Made by a program: the position numbers and the translations under genes | Part shown: piece after piece, positions 1 through 6,598 of the stretch | How positions within the stretch are numbered: position 1 is the stretch's first letter | Layout: each line of letters begins with the position of its first letter | Notes under the pieces: generated by a model | The model's input: only the letters and a program-made list of their open reading frames with translations | What the model was told of the DNA's origin: nothing | The model's database searches: none | Assembly: GCA_016791285.1 (NCBI GenBank) | Contig: JAEUMX010000001.1 | Coordinates: 1 to 6,598 of the forward strand | Direction of reading: 5' to 3' | Source of the DNA: Burkholderiales bacterium | GTDB lineage: Bacteria > Pseudomonadota > Gammaproteobacteria > Burkholderiales > JAEUMW01 | DNA length: 6,598 nt

Positions 1-211
1 TTCGGTCAAGCGCGCACGCGAGATCGGCCACCTGCCGCAGTCCGGCGCCGGGGGTATGATGGAATGGCTGGATCGGTTCGAGAAGCCGCGCAAGATCCTG
101 ATCCACATCAACAACACGAATCCGATCCTGAACGACGATGCGCCGGAGCGCGCAGAGCTGGCGGCGCGCGGCATCGAGGTGGCGTTCGACGGCATGGACA
201 TTCGAATCTAG
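1..211 (+). CDS. pqqB: PqqB, C-terminal part (5' end outside window)
   Basis: This is the last 69 codons of pqqB; the reading frame is open from base 2 and ends at TAG 209-211. PqqB is a metallo-beta-lactamase-fold protein of PQQ biosynthesis. It was long described as a carrier and more recently as an iron-dependent hydroxylase acting on the tyrosine-derived intermediate after PqqA has been crosslinked and trimmed. The visible tail carries very typical family sequence: [20 protein letters not shown], then [13 protein letters not shown], then [17 protein letters not shown]. The metal-binding HxHxDH region of the fold would lie upstream and cannot be checked. The stop lies 14 nt before the pqqC start, so the two genes are almost certainly co-transcribed. 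Identification is by recalled family sequence and is strengthened by the following pqqCDE genes. Confidence 0.93.
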   Translation, partial: SVKRAREIGHLPQSGAGGMMEWLDRFEKPRKILIHINNTNPILNDDAPERAELAARGIEVAFDGMDIRI

Positions 212-213
212 AC

Positions 214-219
214 GAGGGA
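214..219 (+). promoter_or_regulatory. Ribosome binding site of pqqC
   Basis: GAGGGA lies 6 nt before ATG 226 and just after the pqqB stop. It settles the pqqC start against the longer open frame that begins inside pqqB. Confidence 0.8.
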
Positions 220-225
220 AACCGC

Positions 226-939
226 ATGGGCGCCGCCGACACCCTGCCCTGGAGCCGCGAGGAATTCGAGCGCGAGCTGCGCGCCAAGGGCAAGGGCTAC
301 CACATCCATCACCCGTTCCACATCGCCATGAACAGCGGGCAGTGCACCAAGGAGCAGGTGCAGGGCTGGGTGTACAACCGCTTCTATTACCAGATCTCGA
401 TCCCGATCAAGGACGCAGCGATCATGTCCAACATGCCGGACCGCGACCAGCGCCGGCTGTGGATCCAGCGCATCATCGACCACGACGGCTCGCAGGGCGA
501 GGAAGGCGGCATCGAGGCGTGGCTGCGGCTCGGTGAAGCCTGCGGACTGAAGCGCGAAGAGATCACGTCGCTCAAGCACGTGCTGCCGGGCGTGCGCTTC
601 GCGGTGGACGCGTACATCAATTTCGGCCGCACGCGCCCGTGGCAGGAGGCGGTGTGCTCGTCGCTCACCGAGCTCTTTGCCCCCGAAATCCATCAGAAGC
701 GGCTCGACAACTGGCCGCAGTTCTACACCTGGATCGAGCCCGCGGGTTATCACTATTTCCGCAAGCGCCTGTCGGAGGCACGGCGCGACGTGGAGCACGG
801 TCTGTCGGTGACACTCGACTACTTCAAGAGCCGCGAGCAGCAGGAACGGGCGCTCGACATCCTGCAGTTCAAGCTCGACGTGCTGTGGTCGATGCTCGAC
901 GCGATGCAGGTCAACTACGGCATCGGGGCAGCAAAGTGA
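226..939 (+). CDS. pqqC: PqqC, pyrroloquinoline-quinone synthase
   Basis: PqqC is a cofactorless cytosolic oxidase that performs the last step of PQQ synthesis: ring closure and eight-electron oxidation of AHQQ with O2. The 237-aa product has the all-helical, heme-oxygenase-like fold of the TenA/PqqC family and is close to the usual length (about 235-250). Family landmarks are visible: [10 protein letters not shown] at residues 23-32, NRFYYQ at 51-56, IIDHDG at 83-88, and YHYFRKR at 175-181. Numbering runs two residues ahead of the Klebsiella enzyme, so its active-site residues H24, R50, Y53, Q54, K60, H84, H154, R157, Y175, R179 and K214 correspond to H26, R52, Y55, Q56, K62, H86, H156, R159, Y177, R181 and K216. 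All are present, so the enzyme should be active. The frame is open upstream to base 64, but that part overlaps pqqB. ATG 226 is chosen because GAGGGA precedes it and the protein then begins like known PqqC. Confidence 0.97.
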   Translation: MGAADTLPWSREEFERELRAKGKGYHIHHPFHIAMNSGQCTKEQVQGWVYNRFYYQISIPIKDAAIMSNMPDRDQRRLWIQRIIDHDGSQGEEGGIEAWLRLGEACGLKREEITSLKHVLPGVRFAVDAYINFGRTRPWQEAVCSSLTELFAPEIHQKRLDNWPQFYTWIEPAGYHYFRKRLSEARRDVEHGLSVTLDYFKSREQQERALDILQFKLDVLWSMLDAMQVNYGIGAAK

Positions 940-1226
940 GCGAGCCGGTCAAGTTCACCGGCGACACGGTGTTCGCCCTGGGGCGCTACTTCCGCTTCCA
1001 GTGGGAGCCGGCGCAGCAGGCGCACGTGCTCCTCTATCCCGAGGGCATGGTAAAGCTCTCGGGCAGCGCCGGTGAGATCATGAAGCGGGTGGACGGCAGC
1101 GCGACCGTCCAGTCCATCGTGGAAGATCTGGAGAAGACTTTCACCGGCGTCGATCTGCGCAACGACGTGACGGCATTCCTGGAGGTGGCCCATGGCAACG
1201 GCTGGATTCGCATCAAGCAGGCCTGA
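936..1226 (+). CDS. pqqD: PqqD, PqqA peptide chaperone
   Basis: PqqD is a small RiPP-recognition-element protein. It binds the precursor peptide PqqA and presents it to the radical SAM enzyme PqqE. The 96-aa product fits the family length (about 90-95 aa). It contains the hallmark stretch [19 protein letters not shown] (residues 20-38), followed by [16 protein letters not shown] and a C-terminal helical part ending in GWIRIKQA. The frame is open upstream through pqqC, but the GTG at 936 is the sensible start: it shares a GTGA overlap with the pqqC stop (TGA 937-939), a typical arrangement for translational coupling, and the protein then starts at the conserved region. It is a stand-alone protein here, not fused to PqqC or PqqE as in some bacteria. 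The last 35 nt overlap the start of pqqE. Confidence 0.95.
   Translation: MSEPVKFTGDTVFALGRYFRFQWEPAQQAHVLLYPEGMVKLSGSAGEIMKRVDGSATVQSIVEDLEKTFTGVDLRNDVTAFLEVAHGNGWIRIKQA
1181..1188 (+). promoter_or_regulatory. Strong ribosome binding site of pqqE inside pqqD
   Basis: GGAGGTGG matches the 16S rRNA anti-Shine-Dalgarno nearly perfectly and lies just before ATG 1192. It sits inside the pqqD coding region and supports a pqqE start that overlaps the pqqD end by 35 nt. Confidence 0.75.
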
Positions 1227-2364
1227 GATCGCGAACCCGCTCTGGCTGCTGGCGGAGGTCACGTACAAGTGCCCGCTGCACTGCGTGTTCTGCTACAACC
1301 CGACCGACTACACGACCTTCGGTGCGGAGCTTTCGACCGACGACTGGCTCAAGGTGCTGCGCGAATCGCGTGAGATCGGCGCGACCCAGCTCGGCTTTTC
1401 CGGCGGCGAGCCGCTGATGCGCGACGACCTCGAGATTCTCGTGACCGAGGCGCGCCGGCTCGGCTACTACTCGAACCTCATCACCTCCGGTGTCGGCTTG
1501 AGCGAGAAGCGCATCGCCGCGTTCAAGGAAGGCGGTCTCGACCACATCCAGCTCTCGTTTCAGGATTCGACGCGGGAGATGAACGACTTCCTCTCCAGCA
1601 CCCGTACGTTCGAGCTCAAGGCAAAGGTCGCGAAGCTCATCCAGCAGTACGACTACCCGATGGTGCTGAACGTCGTGCTGCACCGCATGAACATCGATCA
1701 CACGTGGCAGATCCTCGAGATGGCGGAAGCCATGGGCGCCGAATATGTCGAGCTCGCGAACACGCAGTATTACGGGTGGGCGCTCGTGAACCGCGATCGG
1801 CTGCTGCCCACCCGCGAGCAGCTCCAGCGCGCGGAAGAGGCTACCAACAAGTTCCGTGAGCGCGTCGGGAGCAAGATGAAGATCTACTTCGTCGTGCCCG
1901 ACTACTACGCGGACCGTCCGAAGGCGTGCATGAACGGCTGGGGCTCGGTCTTCATCACCGTGCAGGCCGACGGGACCGTGCTGCCGTGCCACGAGGCGCG
2001 GATGCTGCCGGGGCTCACCTTTCCCAACGCACGCGATCACGACATGAAGTGGATCTGGTACGACTCGCCGGGGTTCAACACCTATCGCGGCGACGCCTGG
2101 ATGAAGGAGCCGTGCCGCACCTGCCCGGAAAAGGTGAAGGACTTCGGCGGCTGCCGTTGTCAGGCCTTCATGCTCACTGGAGATGCCACCAACGCCGACC
2201 CGGTGTGCAGTCTCTCGCCACACCACCACGTCGTCACCGAAGCGGTGGAAAAGGCGCAGCATCCGGAGAAGCGGGTCACGGTGCACCCTATCGTATTTCG
2301 CGACGACAAGAGCTCGCGCGAACTGAGCAAGCGGTCCCAGCCGGCTGCTGAAGCACCGGTCTGA
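1192..2364 (+). CDS. pqqE: PqqE, radical SAM/SPASM PqqA crosslinking enzyme
   Basis: PqqE uses S-adenosylmethionine and iron-sulfur clusters to form the C-C bond between the conserved Glu and Tyr of PqqA, with PqqD as partner. It is the first committed step of PQQ synthesis. The 390-aa product has the radical SAM motif CxxxCxxC at C27, C31 and C34 in TYKCPLHCVFCYNP, and the SAM-binding GGEP motif in LGFSGGEPLM. The C-terminal SPASM domain holds C246, C266, C308, C311, C321, C323 and C339, plus D317 in the KDFGGCRC stretch. The Asp corresponds to the unusual aspartate ligand (D319) of an auxiliary cluster in the Methylorubrum enzyme, and the numbering is offset by two throughout. All cluster ligands seem present. 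ATG 1192 is preceded by GGAGGTGG and overlaps pqqD by 35 nt. The last 30 or so residues, after the SPASM domain, are polar and probably loose. Confidence 0.97.
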   Translation: MATAGFASSRPEIANPLWLLAEVTYKCPLHCVFCYNPTDYTTFGAELSTDDWLKVLRESREIGATQLGFSGGEPLMRDDLEILVTEARRLGYYSNLITSGVGLSEKRIAAFKEGGLDHIQLSFQDSTREMNDFLSSTRTFELKAKVAKLIQQYDYPMVLNVVLHRMNIDHTWQILEMAEAMGAEYVELANTQYYGWALVNRDRLLPTREQLQRAEEATNKFRERVGSKMKIYFVVPDYYADRPKACMNGWGSVFITVQADGTVLPCHEARMLPGLTFPNARDHDMKWIWYDSPGFNTYRGDAWMKEPCRTCPEKVKDFGGCRCQAFMLTGDATNADPVCSLSPHHHVVTEAVEKAQHPEKRVTVHPIVFRDDKSSRELSKRSQPAAEAPV

Positions 2365-2387
2365 TTCTGTCGCATCGAAGTTGCGCA

Positions 2388-2412
2388 TCCGGTCGCGCAC
2401 GGGCGCACCGGA
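2388..2412 (+). other. GC-rich bulged stem-loop between pqqE and the ABC genes
   Basis: TCCGGT (2388-2393) pairs with ACCGGA (2407-2412). Inside it, GCGC (2395-2398) pairs with GCGC (2403-2406) around the loop ACGG, with C2394 bulged. This gives 10 base pairs, all but two of them G-C. Only a three-T run follows (2416-2418), so it is not a canonical intrinsic terminator. It could be a weak terminator or attenuator, an mRNA 3'-end stabiliser, or a protein-binding dyad. No function is shown by the sequence alone. Confidence 0.4.
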
Positions 2413-2417
2413 AGGTT

Positions 2418-2423
2418 TACACT
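2418..2423 (+). promoter_or_regulatory. Possible -10 element before the ABC transporter genes
   Basis: TACACT in the context GGTTTACACTCC is an acceptable sigma-70 -10 hexamer and the most A/T-rich spot in this 84-nt gap. No convincing -35 lies 16-18 nt upstream, because the stem-loop occupies that area. An activator-dependent or extended element would be needed, so the call is weak. Confidence 0.25.
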
Positions 2424-2472
2424 CCGCCCTAGCTCGACCCGAACCCGCGTGCCTGCCCACGCCGCCACTGTC

Positions 2473-3449
<977 letters not shown>

Positions 3450-3453
<4 letters not shown>

Positions 3454-4259
3454 ACTACCGGCCGGTGCTCGCCGTAGTGCAGCGCGAAGTGCTGAAGCTC
3501 TTCCGCCAGCGCTCGCGGCTCCTGTCCGCGATGATCCGGCCCCTCATCTGGTTGCTCGTGATCGGCGCCGGCTTCGACGCGATGCTCGGTCGCACCGGCG
3601 CCGACAGCTACAAGTACTTCCTCGTTCCCGGCGTGATCGGCATGGCGATGCTGTTCGGCGCCATGCTCGCCGCGCTCTCGACGGTGTACGACAAGGAGTC
3701 GGGCGTGATGCGGATGCTCGTGATCGCGCCATTCGAGCACTACTGGATCGTCATCGCGAAGGTGTTGGGCGCTGCGATCGCGGGCATCATCCAGGCCGTG
3801 CTGCTGCTCGTGCTGCTCGCGCTATTCGGCTACCTCGGCAGCGACATTCACTGGGGCGTGCTCGCGCTCGCTCTGCTCATGACCGCGCTCGCCTGCGCGA
3901 GCCTCGGCATCCTCACCGCGGCGTGGACGCCGACCCTCGACAACTACGCCGTGATCATGAACCTCGTGATCTTCCCGGTTTTCTTTCTCTCGGGGTCTCT
4001 CTACCCTGTAGCGCAACTTCCCGACGTGCTGCGCACCATCGCGATGCTCAATCCCTACACCTACGCCGTCGACCTGCTCAAGCACGCGAACCTGTCGATG
4101 ACCGGCCCCGGCTTCGCGCCGGATTTCTCGATCGCCACCGACGTCGCGGTGCTCGCCGCCTTCATCGTGCTCGCCACCGTGGTCGCCTGCTTGCGGTTCT
4201 CGCAGGAGTCGCGCTACTCGGCGCTCATCCACGTGCTGGCGAAGAAGGGCGGGGGCTGA
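3450..4259 (+). CDS. ABC-2 type exporter permease, PQQ-associated type
   Basis: This is the membrane subunit partner of the preceding ATPase. The 269-aa protein has the ABC-2 permease layout: a short cytoplasmic N-terminus with basic residues (REVLKLFRQRSR, 12-23), then six hydrophobic segments at roughly 28-45, 57-79, 100-129, 135-158, 166-188 and 228-249. The conserved region FPVFFLSGSLYPVAQLP (175-191), followed by LNPYTYAVDLLKH (200-212), is the family's characteristic sequence before the last helix. ATG 3450 shares ATGA with the ATPase stop, which implies coupled translation, and a G-rich GGGGGGTAAG (3431-3440) precedes it. Permeases of this kind are found in PQQ or PQQ-alcohol dehydrogenase neighbourhoods (for example the PedC type in Pseudomonas putida). 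Export of PQQ, an alcohol or a toxic intermediate is possible, but the substrate cannot be read from the sequence. No terminator is evident after it. Confidence 0.9.
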
Positions 4260-4297
4260 GCGGAGTATGAATCCTACTGCACCGACTTGGTGATGCG

Positions 4298-4864
4298 ATG
4301 GGTGCTCTGGAGACCGTTCAACGCCGCAGGCTCTCGCTGGAGGAGTTTCACCGCATGGGCTCGGCCGGGATTTTGGGCGAAGACGACCGAGTCGAGCTTA
4401 TCGACGGGGACATGATCGAGATGGCTCCCATCGGGGCGCAACATCTTGCGATGGTGAATCGGCTGTCGCGGATACTGACTCTCGCGGCAGGCAAGGAAGC
4501 GATCGTCTCGACGCAGAATCCCGTCGCGCTGCCGCCGCGGAACGAGCCGCAACCCGATATTGCATTGCTCAAGCCGCGTCCGGACGACTACGCGGCTGGC
4601 GTGCCGGCCGCAGCGGACGTGCTCCTCATCATCGAAGTCGCCGATACGACGCTCGCCTACGACCGCGACGTCAAGATCCCGCTCTACGCGCGGCACGCGA
4701 TCGCCGAAGCGTGGCTATTCGACATTCAGGGCGGTTCCTTACTCGTTTACCGCGACCCTGGCCCAAAGGGTTATCAACGAGTGCTCACGCCAACGCAGAC
4801 GGAAATCGTGTCACCGCTGCTTGTGCCGACGGTCAGCATCAACCTCGCGGAGGTCTGTCGTTAG
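4298..4864 (+). CDS. Uma2-family (DUF820) PD-(D/E)XK nuclease-like protein
   Basis: The 188-aa product matches the Uma2/DUF820 family, predicted restriction-endonuclease-fold proteins that are often multicopy and of unknown biological role. Family features appear in order: LSLEEFHRMGSAGIL (12-26), EDDRVELIDGDMIEM (28-42) with the acidic E33, an HLAMVNRL helix (49-56), IVSTQNPV (69-76), EPQPDIALLKP (83-93) with D87, LLIIEVADTTLAYDRDVK (109-126) with E113 and K126, and KIPLYARHAIAEAWL. E33, D87, E113 and K126 together fit the expected PD-(D/E)XK metal-binding and catalytic positions, so the fold and probably the active site are intact. ATG 4298 follows a weak GGTGA 4 nt upstream. The gene begins 38 nt after the permease, with no visible promoter or terminator between, so read-through from the PQQ/ABC operon is possible. 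Target and role are not known. Confidence 0.88.
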   Translation: MGALETVQRRRLSLEEFHRMGSAGILGEDDRVELIDGDMIEMAPIGAQHLAMVNRLSRILTLAAGKEAIVSTQNPVALPPRNEPQPDIALLKPRPDDYAAGVPAAADVLLIIEVADTTLAYDRDVKIPLYARHAIAEAWLFDIQGGSLLVYRDPGPKGYQRVLTPTQTEIVSPLLVPTVSINLAEVCR

Positions 4865-4881
4865 AGGCGTCTTGACAACCA

Positions 4882-5273
4882 GTGAACCTCTACGTCGACG
4901 AATCCGGCTCGTTCGTAACCCGGGCCCCTCAAGGAAGCTGGAGCGTCGTTGGAGCTCTTGCGACGGCAGAGACGGCGAGACGGATTGTGGAGCGCGCGGT
5001 AGTTGGTATTCGTGCGAAGAGTCAGACCCCCGCGAAGCGTGAGGTCAAGCTCCATGAAGTTGACGAGCCCGACTAGATCAGCTTCTTGCACGCGCTCGAT
5101 CACCCTAGCGTCGCGCTCTTCGCTACAGCGACCGACGCTGCGCTGAACACTCCCGCGGCCGTAGCGGAGCATCAACACGATCAAGTCGAGCGAATTCGCG
5201 TCAATATACCGCGACTGCTCTATGAAGACGGGCGGCTCGGCCTTAGCCGGTTGGCTGACCAAACAGAAGCACT
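4882..5273 (+). pseudogene. DUF3800-like gene remnant, interrupted by a stop codon and an IS
   Basis: From GTG 4882 the frame reads LYVDESGSF (residues 3-11), the N-terminal DESG motif typical of DUF3800, followed by SWSVVGALAT and a helix. It stops at TAG 5074-5076 after 64 residues. The same frame continues directly after the TAG with sensible protein (ISFLHALDHPSVALFAT, later VERIRVNIPRLLYEDGR and GLSRLADQTEAL) until the IS boundary at 5273, and a TGA at 5293-5295 inside the IS ends it. About 130 residues are thus recognisable, against roughly 200 or more in the family. The simplest reading is one gene inactivated by a nonsense change (for instance CAG to TAG) and by IS insertion; the order of events is unknown. 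DUF3800 proteins are predicted to have an RNase H-like fold and often sit in mobile or defence-rich regions. The start has only a distant AGAGG (4863-4867). The family assignment is by motif only. Confidence 0.65.
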
Positions 5274-5290
5274 CAGTACTGTCCGGTTGA
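5274..5290 (+). repeat. Left terminal inverted repeat of the IS
   Basis: This end pairs with 6582-6598 at 15 of 17 positions, with mismatches at positions 6 and 16. Its outer eight bases, CAGTACTG, are themselves a perfect palindrome, unlike the right end. Confidence 0.85.
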
Positions 5291-5415
5291 TTTGATGCCG
5301 GCGGTGCGCAAAGCCAATGCTGACGAGGGTTTCGAGCGATTCATGGGTGTCCACGATTTGAATTTCGGATTGCTAGTTTGCGATGCTCTCGGGTTTGAAC
5401 GACCCGGGGTGATGC

Positions 5416-6585
5416 ATGAACGTGGGCAAGACGCTGTTTGCGCAGGTCATGGAGTTCGTGCCGTGGAAGACCTTCGGGCGCATCGTCGCGCGACACAAGG
5501 GCGATGCGGGTGTTCGCACGCTGGGTTGCGCCGACCTGTTTCGCGTCATGGCCTTCGCGCAGCTCACCTGGCGCGAGTCGCTGCGGGACATCGAGGCCTG
5601 TCTGGCCGCCAATCAAGCCAAGCTGTTCCACATGGGGATGAAGGCGCCGCCGGCTCGCTCGACGCTGGCCGATGCGTTGAACCTGCGCGACTGGCGCATC
5701 TACCATGCACTGGCTCAGCGGCTGATCGCCCGCGCCAGGGCGCTGTATGCCCAAGAGCCTTCGGTGCTGGATCTCGATGCCAGTGTCTATGCGCTGGACT
5801 CCACCACCATCGATCTGTGCCTGAGCCTGTTCGACTGGGCGCCGTTTCGCTCGACCAAGGCCGCCATCAAGCTGCACACGCTGCTGGACCTGCGCGGCGC
5901 GATCCCCGCGTTCATTCACGTCAGCGACGGCAAGCTGCACGATGTCAACGTGCTGGACATGCTGCCCATGGAGGCCGGTGCCTTCTACGTGATGGACCGC
6001 GGCTACGTGGACTTCGAGCGCTGGTACGCGATACATCAAGCCGGAGCGTTCTTCGTCACCCGCGCCAAGGCGGGTATAGACGCGCGGCGCGTGTACTCGG
6101 CCACCACGGACCGAACCAGCGGCGTGATTTGCGATCAGCGCGTCATGCTCAATGGCTTCTACTCGGCCAGAAACTACCCGGAGCATCTGCGGCGCATCCG
6201 CTTCAAGGATCCCGAGTCGGGCAAGACGCTGGTGTTCCTGACCAACAACACCAGCTTGCCCGCCTTGACGATCGCCGCGCTCTACAAGAGCCGCTGGCAG
6301 GTGGAGTTGTTCTTCAAGTGGCTCAAGCAGCACCTGCGCATCAAGCGTTTCCTGGGCACCAGCGAGAACGCGGTGAAGACGCAGATCTGGTGCGCCGTGG
6401 CCACCTACGTGCTCATCGCCATCGTCAAGAAAGAGCTTCATCTCGATGCTTCGCTCTACACATGCCTACAGATCCTGTCGGTCTCGGTGTTCGAGAAAAC
6501 CGAGGTTTCATGCGCCTTGCAGCCCGATCGATCCCAATCCGAACGACCACCCACCGCTAACCAATTGCTCTTGTTCGACTTTTAA
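5416..6585 (+). CDS. IS4-family DDE transposase (DUF4372 N-terminal type)
   Basis: The 389-aa protein would catalyse cut-and-paste movement of its own element. The N-terminal region (about 1-75, FAQVMEFVPWKTFGRIVARH, then WRESLRDIEACL) resembles the DUF4372 DNA-binding domain that precedes the DDE_Tnp_1 core in many IS4 transposases. The catalytic triad is D128 (ALDSTTIDL), D194 (YVMDRGYVDF) and E297. E297 lies in the IS4 signature Y-(2)-R-(3)-E-(6)-K, here Y290, R293, E297 and K304 in YKSRWQVELFFKWLK, an exact spacing match. The C-terminus ends in LLLFDF, a common ending in this group. Length is normal and there is no frameshift, so the enzyme should be functional. ATG 5416 is preceded by GGGGTGA (5406-5412), and the protein then starts with the usual family N-terminus. 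Confidence 0.95.
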   Translation: MNVGKTLFAQVMEFVPWKTFGRIVARHKGDAGVRTLGCADLFRVMAFAQLTWRESLRDIEACLAANQAKLFHMGMKAPPARSTLADALNLRDWRIYHALAQRLIARARALYAQEPSVLDLDASVYALDSTTIDLCLSLFDWAPFRSTKAAIKLHTLLDLRGAIPAFIHVSDGKLHDVNVLDMLPMEAGAFYVMDRGYVDFERWYAIHQAGAFFVTRAKAGIDARRVYSATTDRTSGVICDQRVMLNGFYSARNYPEHLRRIRFKDPESGKTLVFLTNNTSLPALTIAALYKSRWQVELFFKWLKQHLRIKRFLGTSENAVKTQIWCAVATYVLIAIVKKELHLDASLYTCLQILSVSVFEKTEVSCALQPDRSQSERPPTANQLLLFDF

Positions 6586-6598
6586 CCGGACACTACTG
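6582..6598 (-). repeat. Right terminal inverted repeat of the IS
   Basis: Read on the - strand this is CAGTAGTGTCCGGTTAA, the counterpart of the left repeat. It overlaps the transposase stop codon and ends at the last base of the window. Confidence 0.85.

Larger units (their letters stand above)
5274..6598 (+). mobile_element. IS4-family insertion sequence, apparently complete, 1325 bp
   Basis: The element is bounded by terminal inverted repeats and contains one transposase gene that fills nearly its whole length. The left tip CAGTACTGTCCGGTT matches the reverse complement of the right tip, CAGTAGTGTCCGGTT, with one mismatch in 15. The transposase stop TAA (6583-6585) overlaps the right repeat, a compact arrangement common in IS elements. 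A non-coding leader of about 125 nt separates the left repeat from the gene. The element interrupts the DUF3800-like remnant. The right tip is the last base of the window, so the target duplication cannot be tested. The left flank ends in AGAAGCACT (5265-5273). IS4 family is supported by the YREK-type transposase; the subgroup is not determined. Confidence 0.88.

Noticed and set aside
64..225. N-terminal extension of PqqC from ATG 64
   Set aside because: It lies in another frame of pqqB, whose C-terminus is clearly recognisable, and the Shine-Dalgarno sequence at 214-219 points to ATG 226.
4267..4293. Eight-codon open frame ATG...TGA before the Uma2 gene as a leader peptide or antitoxin
   Set aside because: It is far too short, has no ribosome binding site of note and shows no regulatory codon pattern.
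4872..4877. TTGACA just upstream of the DUF3800-like gene as a -35 box
   Set aside because: The hexamer is perfect but the sequence 16-18 nt downstream is GC-rich (TCGACG region) with no acceptable -10, and any transcript would start inside the gene.
5358..5387. TTGAAT...GATGCT in the IS leader as the transposase promoter
   Set aside because: Only half of the -10 bases fit and the spacing of 18 is marginal; it is too weak to call.
5341..6441. A 366-codon open frame on the - strand inside the IS
   Set aside because: It is antisense to the transposase with its complete DDE/YREK motifs; the protein is low-complexity and not a known passenger gene.
5292..6560. A 422-codon + strand frame covering the IS leader and the transposase in another frame
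   Set aside because: It is longer than the transposase frame but has no domain motifs. The true frame carries the catalytic residues, and a programmed frameshift is not needed because that frame is complete.

Overview
The window looks like a chromosomal segment of a high-GC proteobacterium, most likely a betaproteobacterium or a related gammaproteobacterium. I infer this from the strong G/C bias at third codon positions, the style of the PQQ proteins, and the IS type; no rRNA or other phylogenetic marker is present. All genes read on the + strand.

Positions 1-2364 hold the 3' part of a pyrroloquinoline quinone (PQQ) biosynthesis operon in the order pqqB (3' end only), pqqC, pqqD, pqqE. The genes are packed tightly. 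pqqB and pqqC are 14 nt apart, with the pqqC ribosome binding site just after the pqqB stop. pqqC and pqqD share a GTGA overlap. pqqE starts 35 nt inside pqqD on a strong Shine-Dalgarno sequence. PqqE and PqqD act first on the peptide PqqA (crosslinking, with PqqD presenting the peptide), PqqB acts on a later intermediate, and PqqC does the final oxidation. pqqA and any dedicated protease are not in the window.

Positions 2365-4259 hold a short intergenic region with a bulged GC-rich stem-loop, followed by an ABC-2 type transporter: an ATPase and a six-helix permease coupled by an ATGA overlap. Such pairs are known next to PQQ biosynthesis and PQQ-dependent alcohol dehydrogenase genes, so a link to PQQ physiology is likely, but the substrate is unknown.

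Positions 4260-5273 are accessory in character: an intact Uma2-family (DUF820) PD-(D/E)XK nuclease-like gene, and 17 nt after it a DUF3800-like gene that is doubly broken. It has an in-frame amber codon after 64 residues and is then cut by an insertion sequence.

Positions 5274-6598 are an apparently complete IS4-family insertion sequence of 1325 bp. It has near-perfect terminal inverted repeats and one 389-aa DDE transposase with a YREK signature. The right end of the IS coincides with the last base of the window, so its target duplication and the rest of the DUF3800 gene cannot be seen. I found no tRNA, rRNA, CRISPR array or riboswitch. No wholly new system is evident; the most unusual part is the Uma2/DUF3800 pair behind the PQQ operon and its decay.
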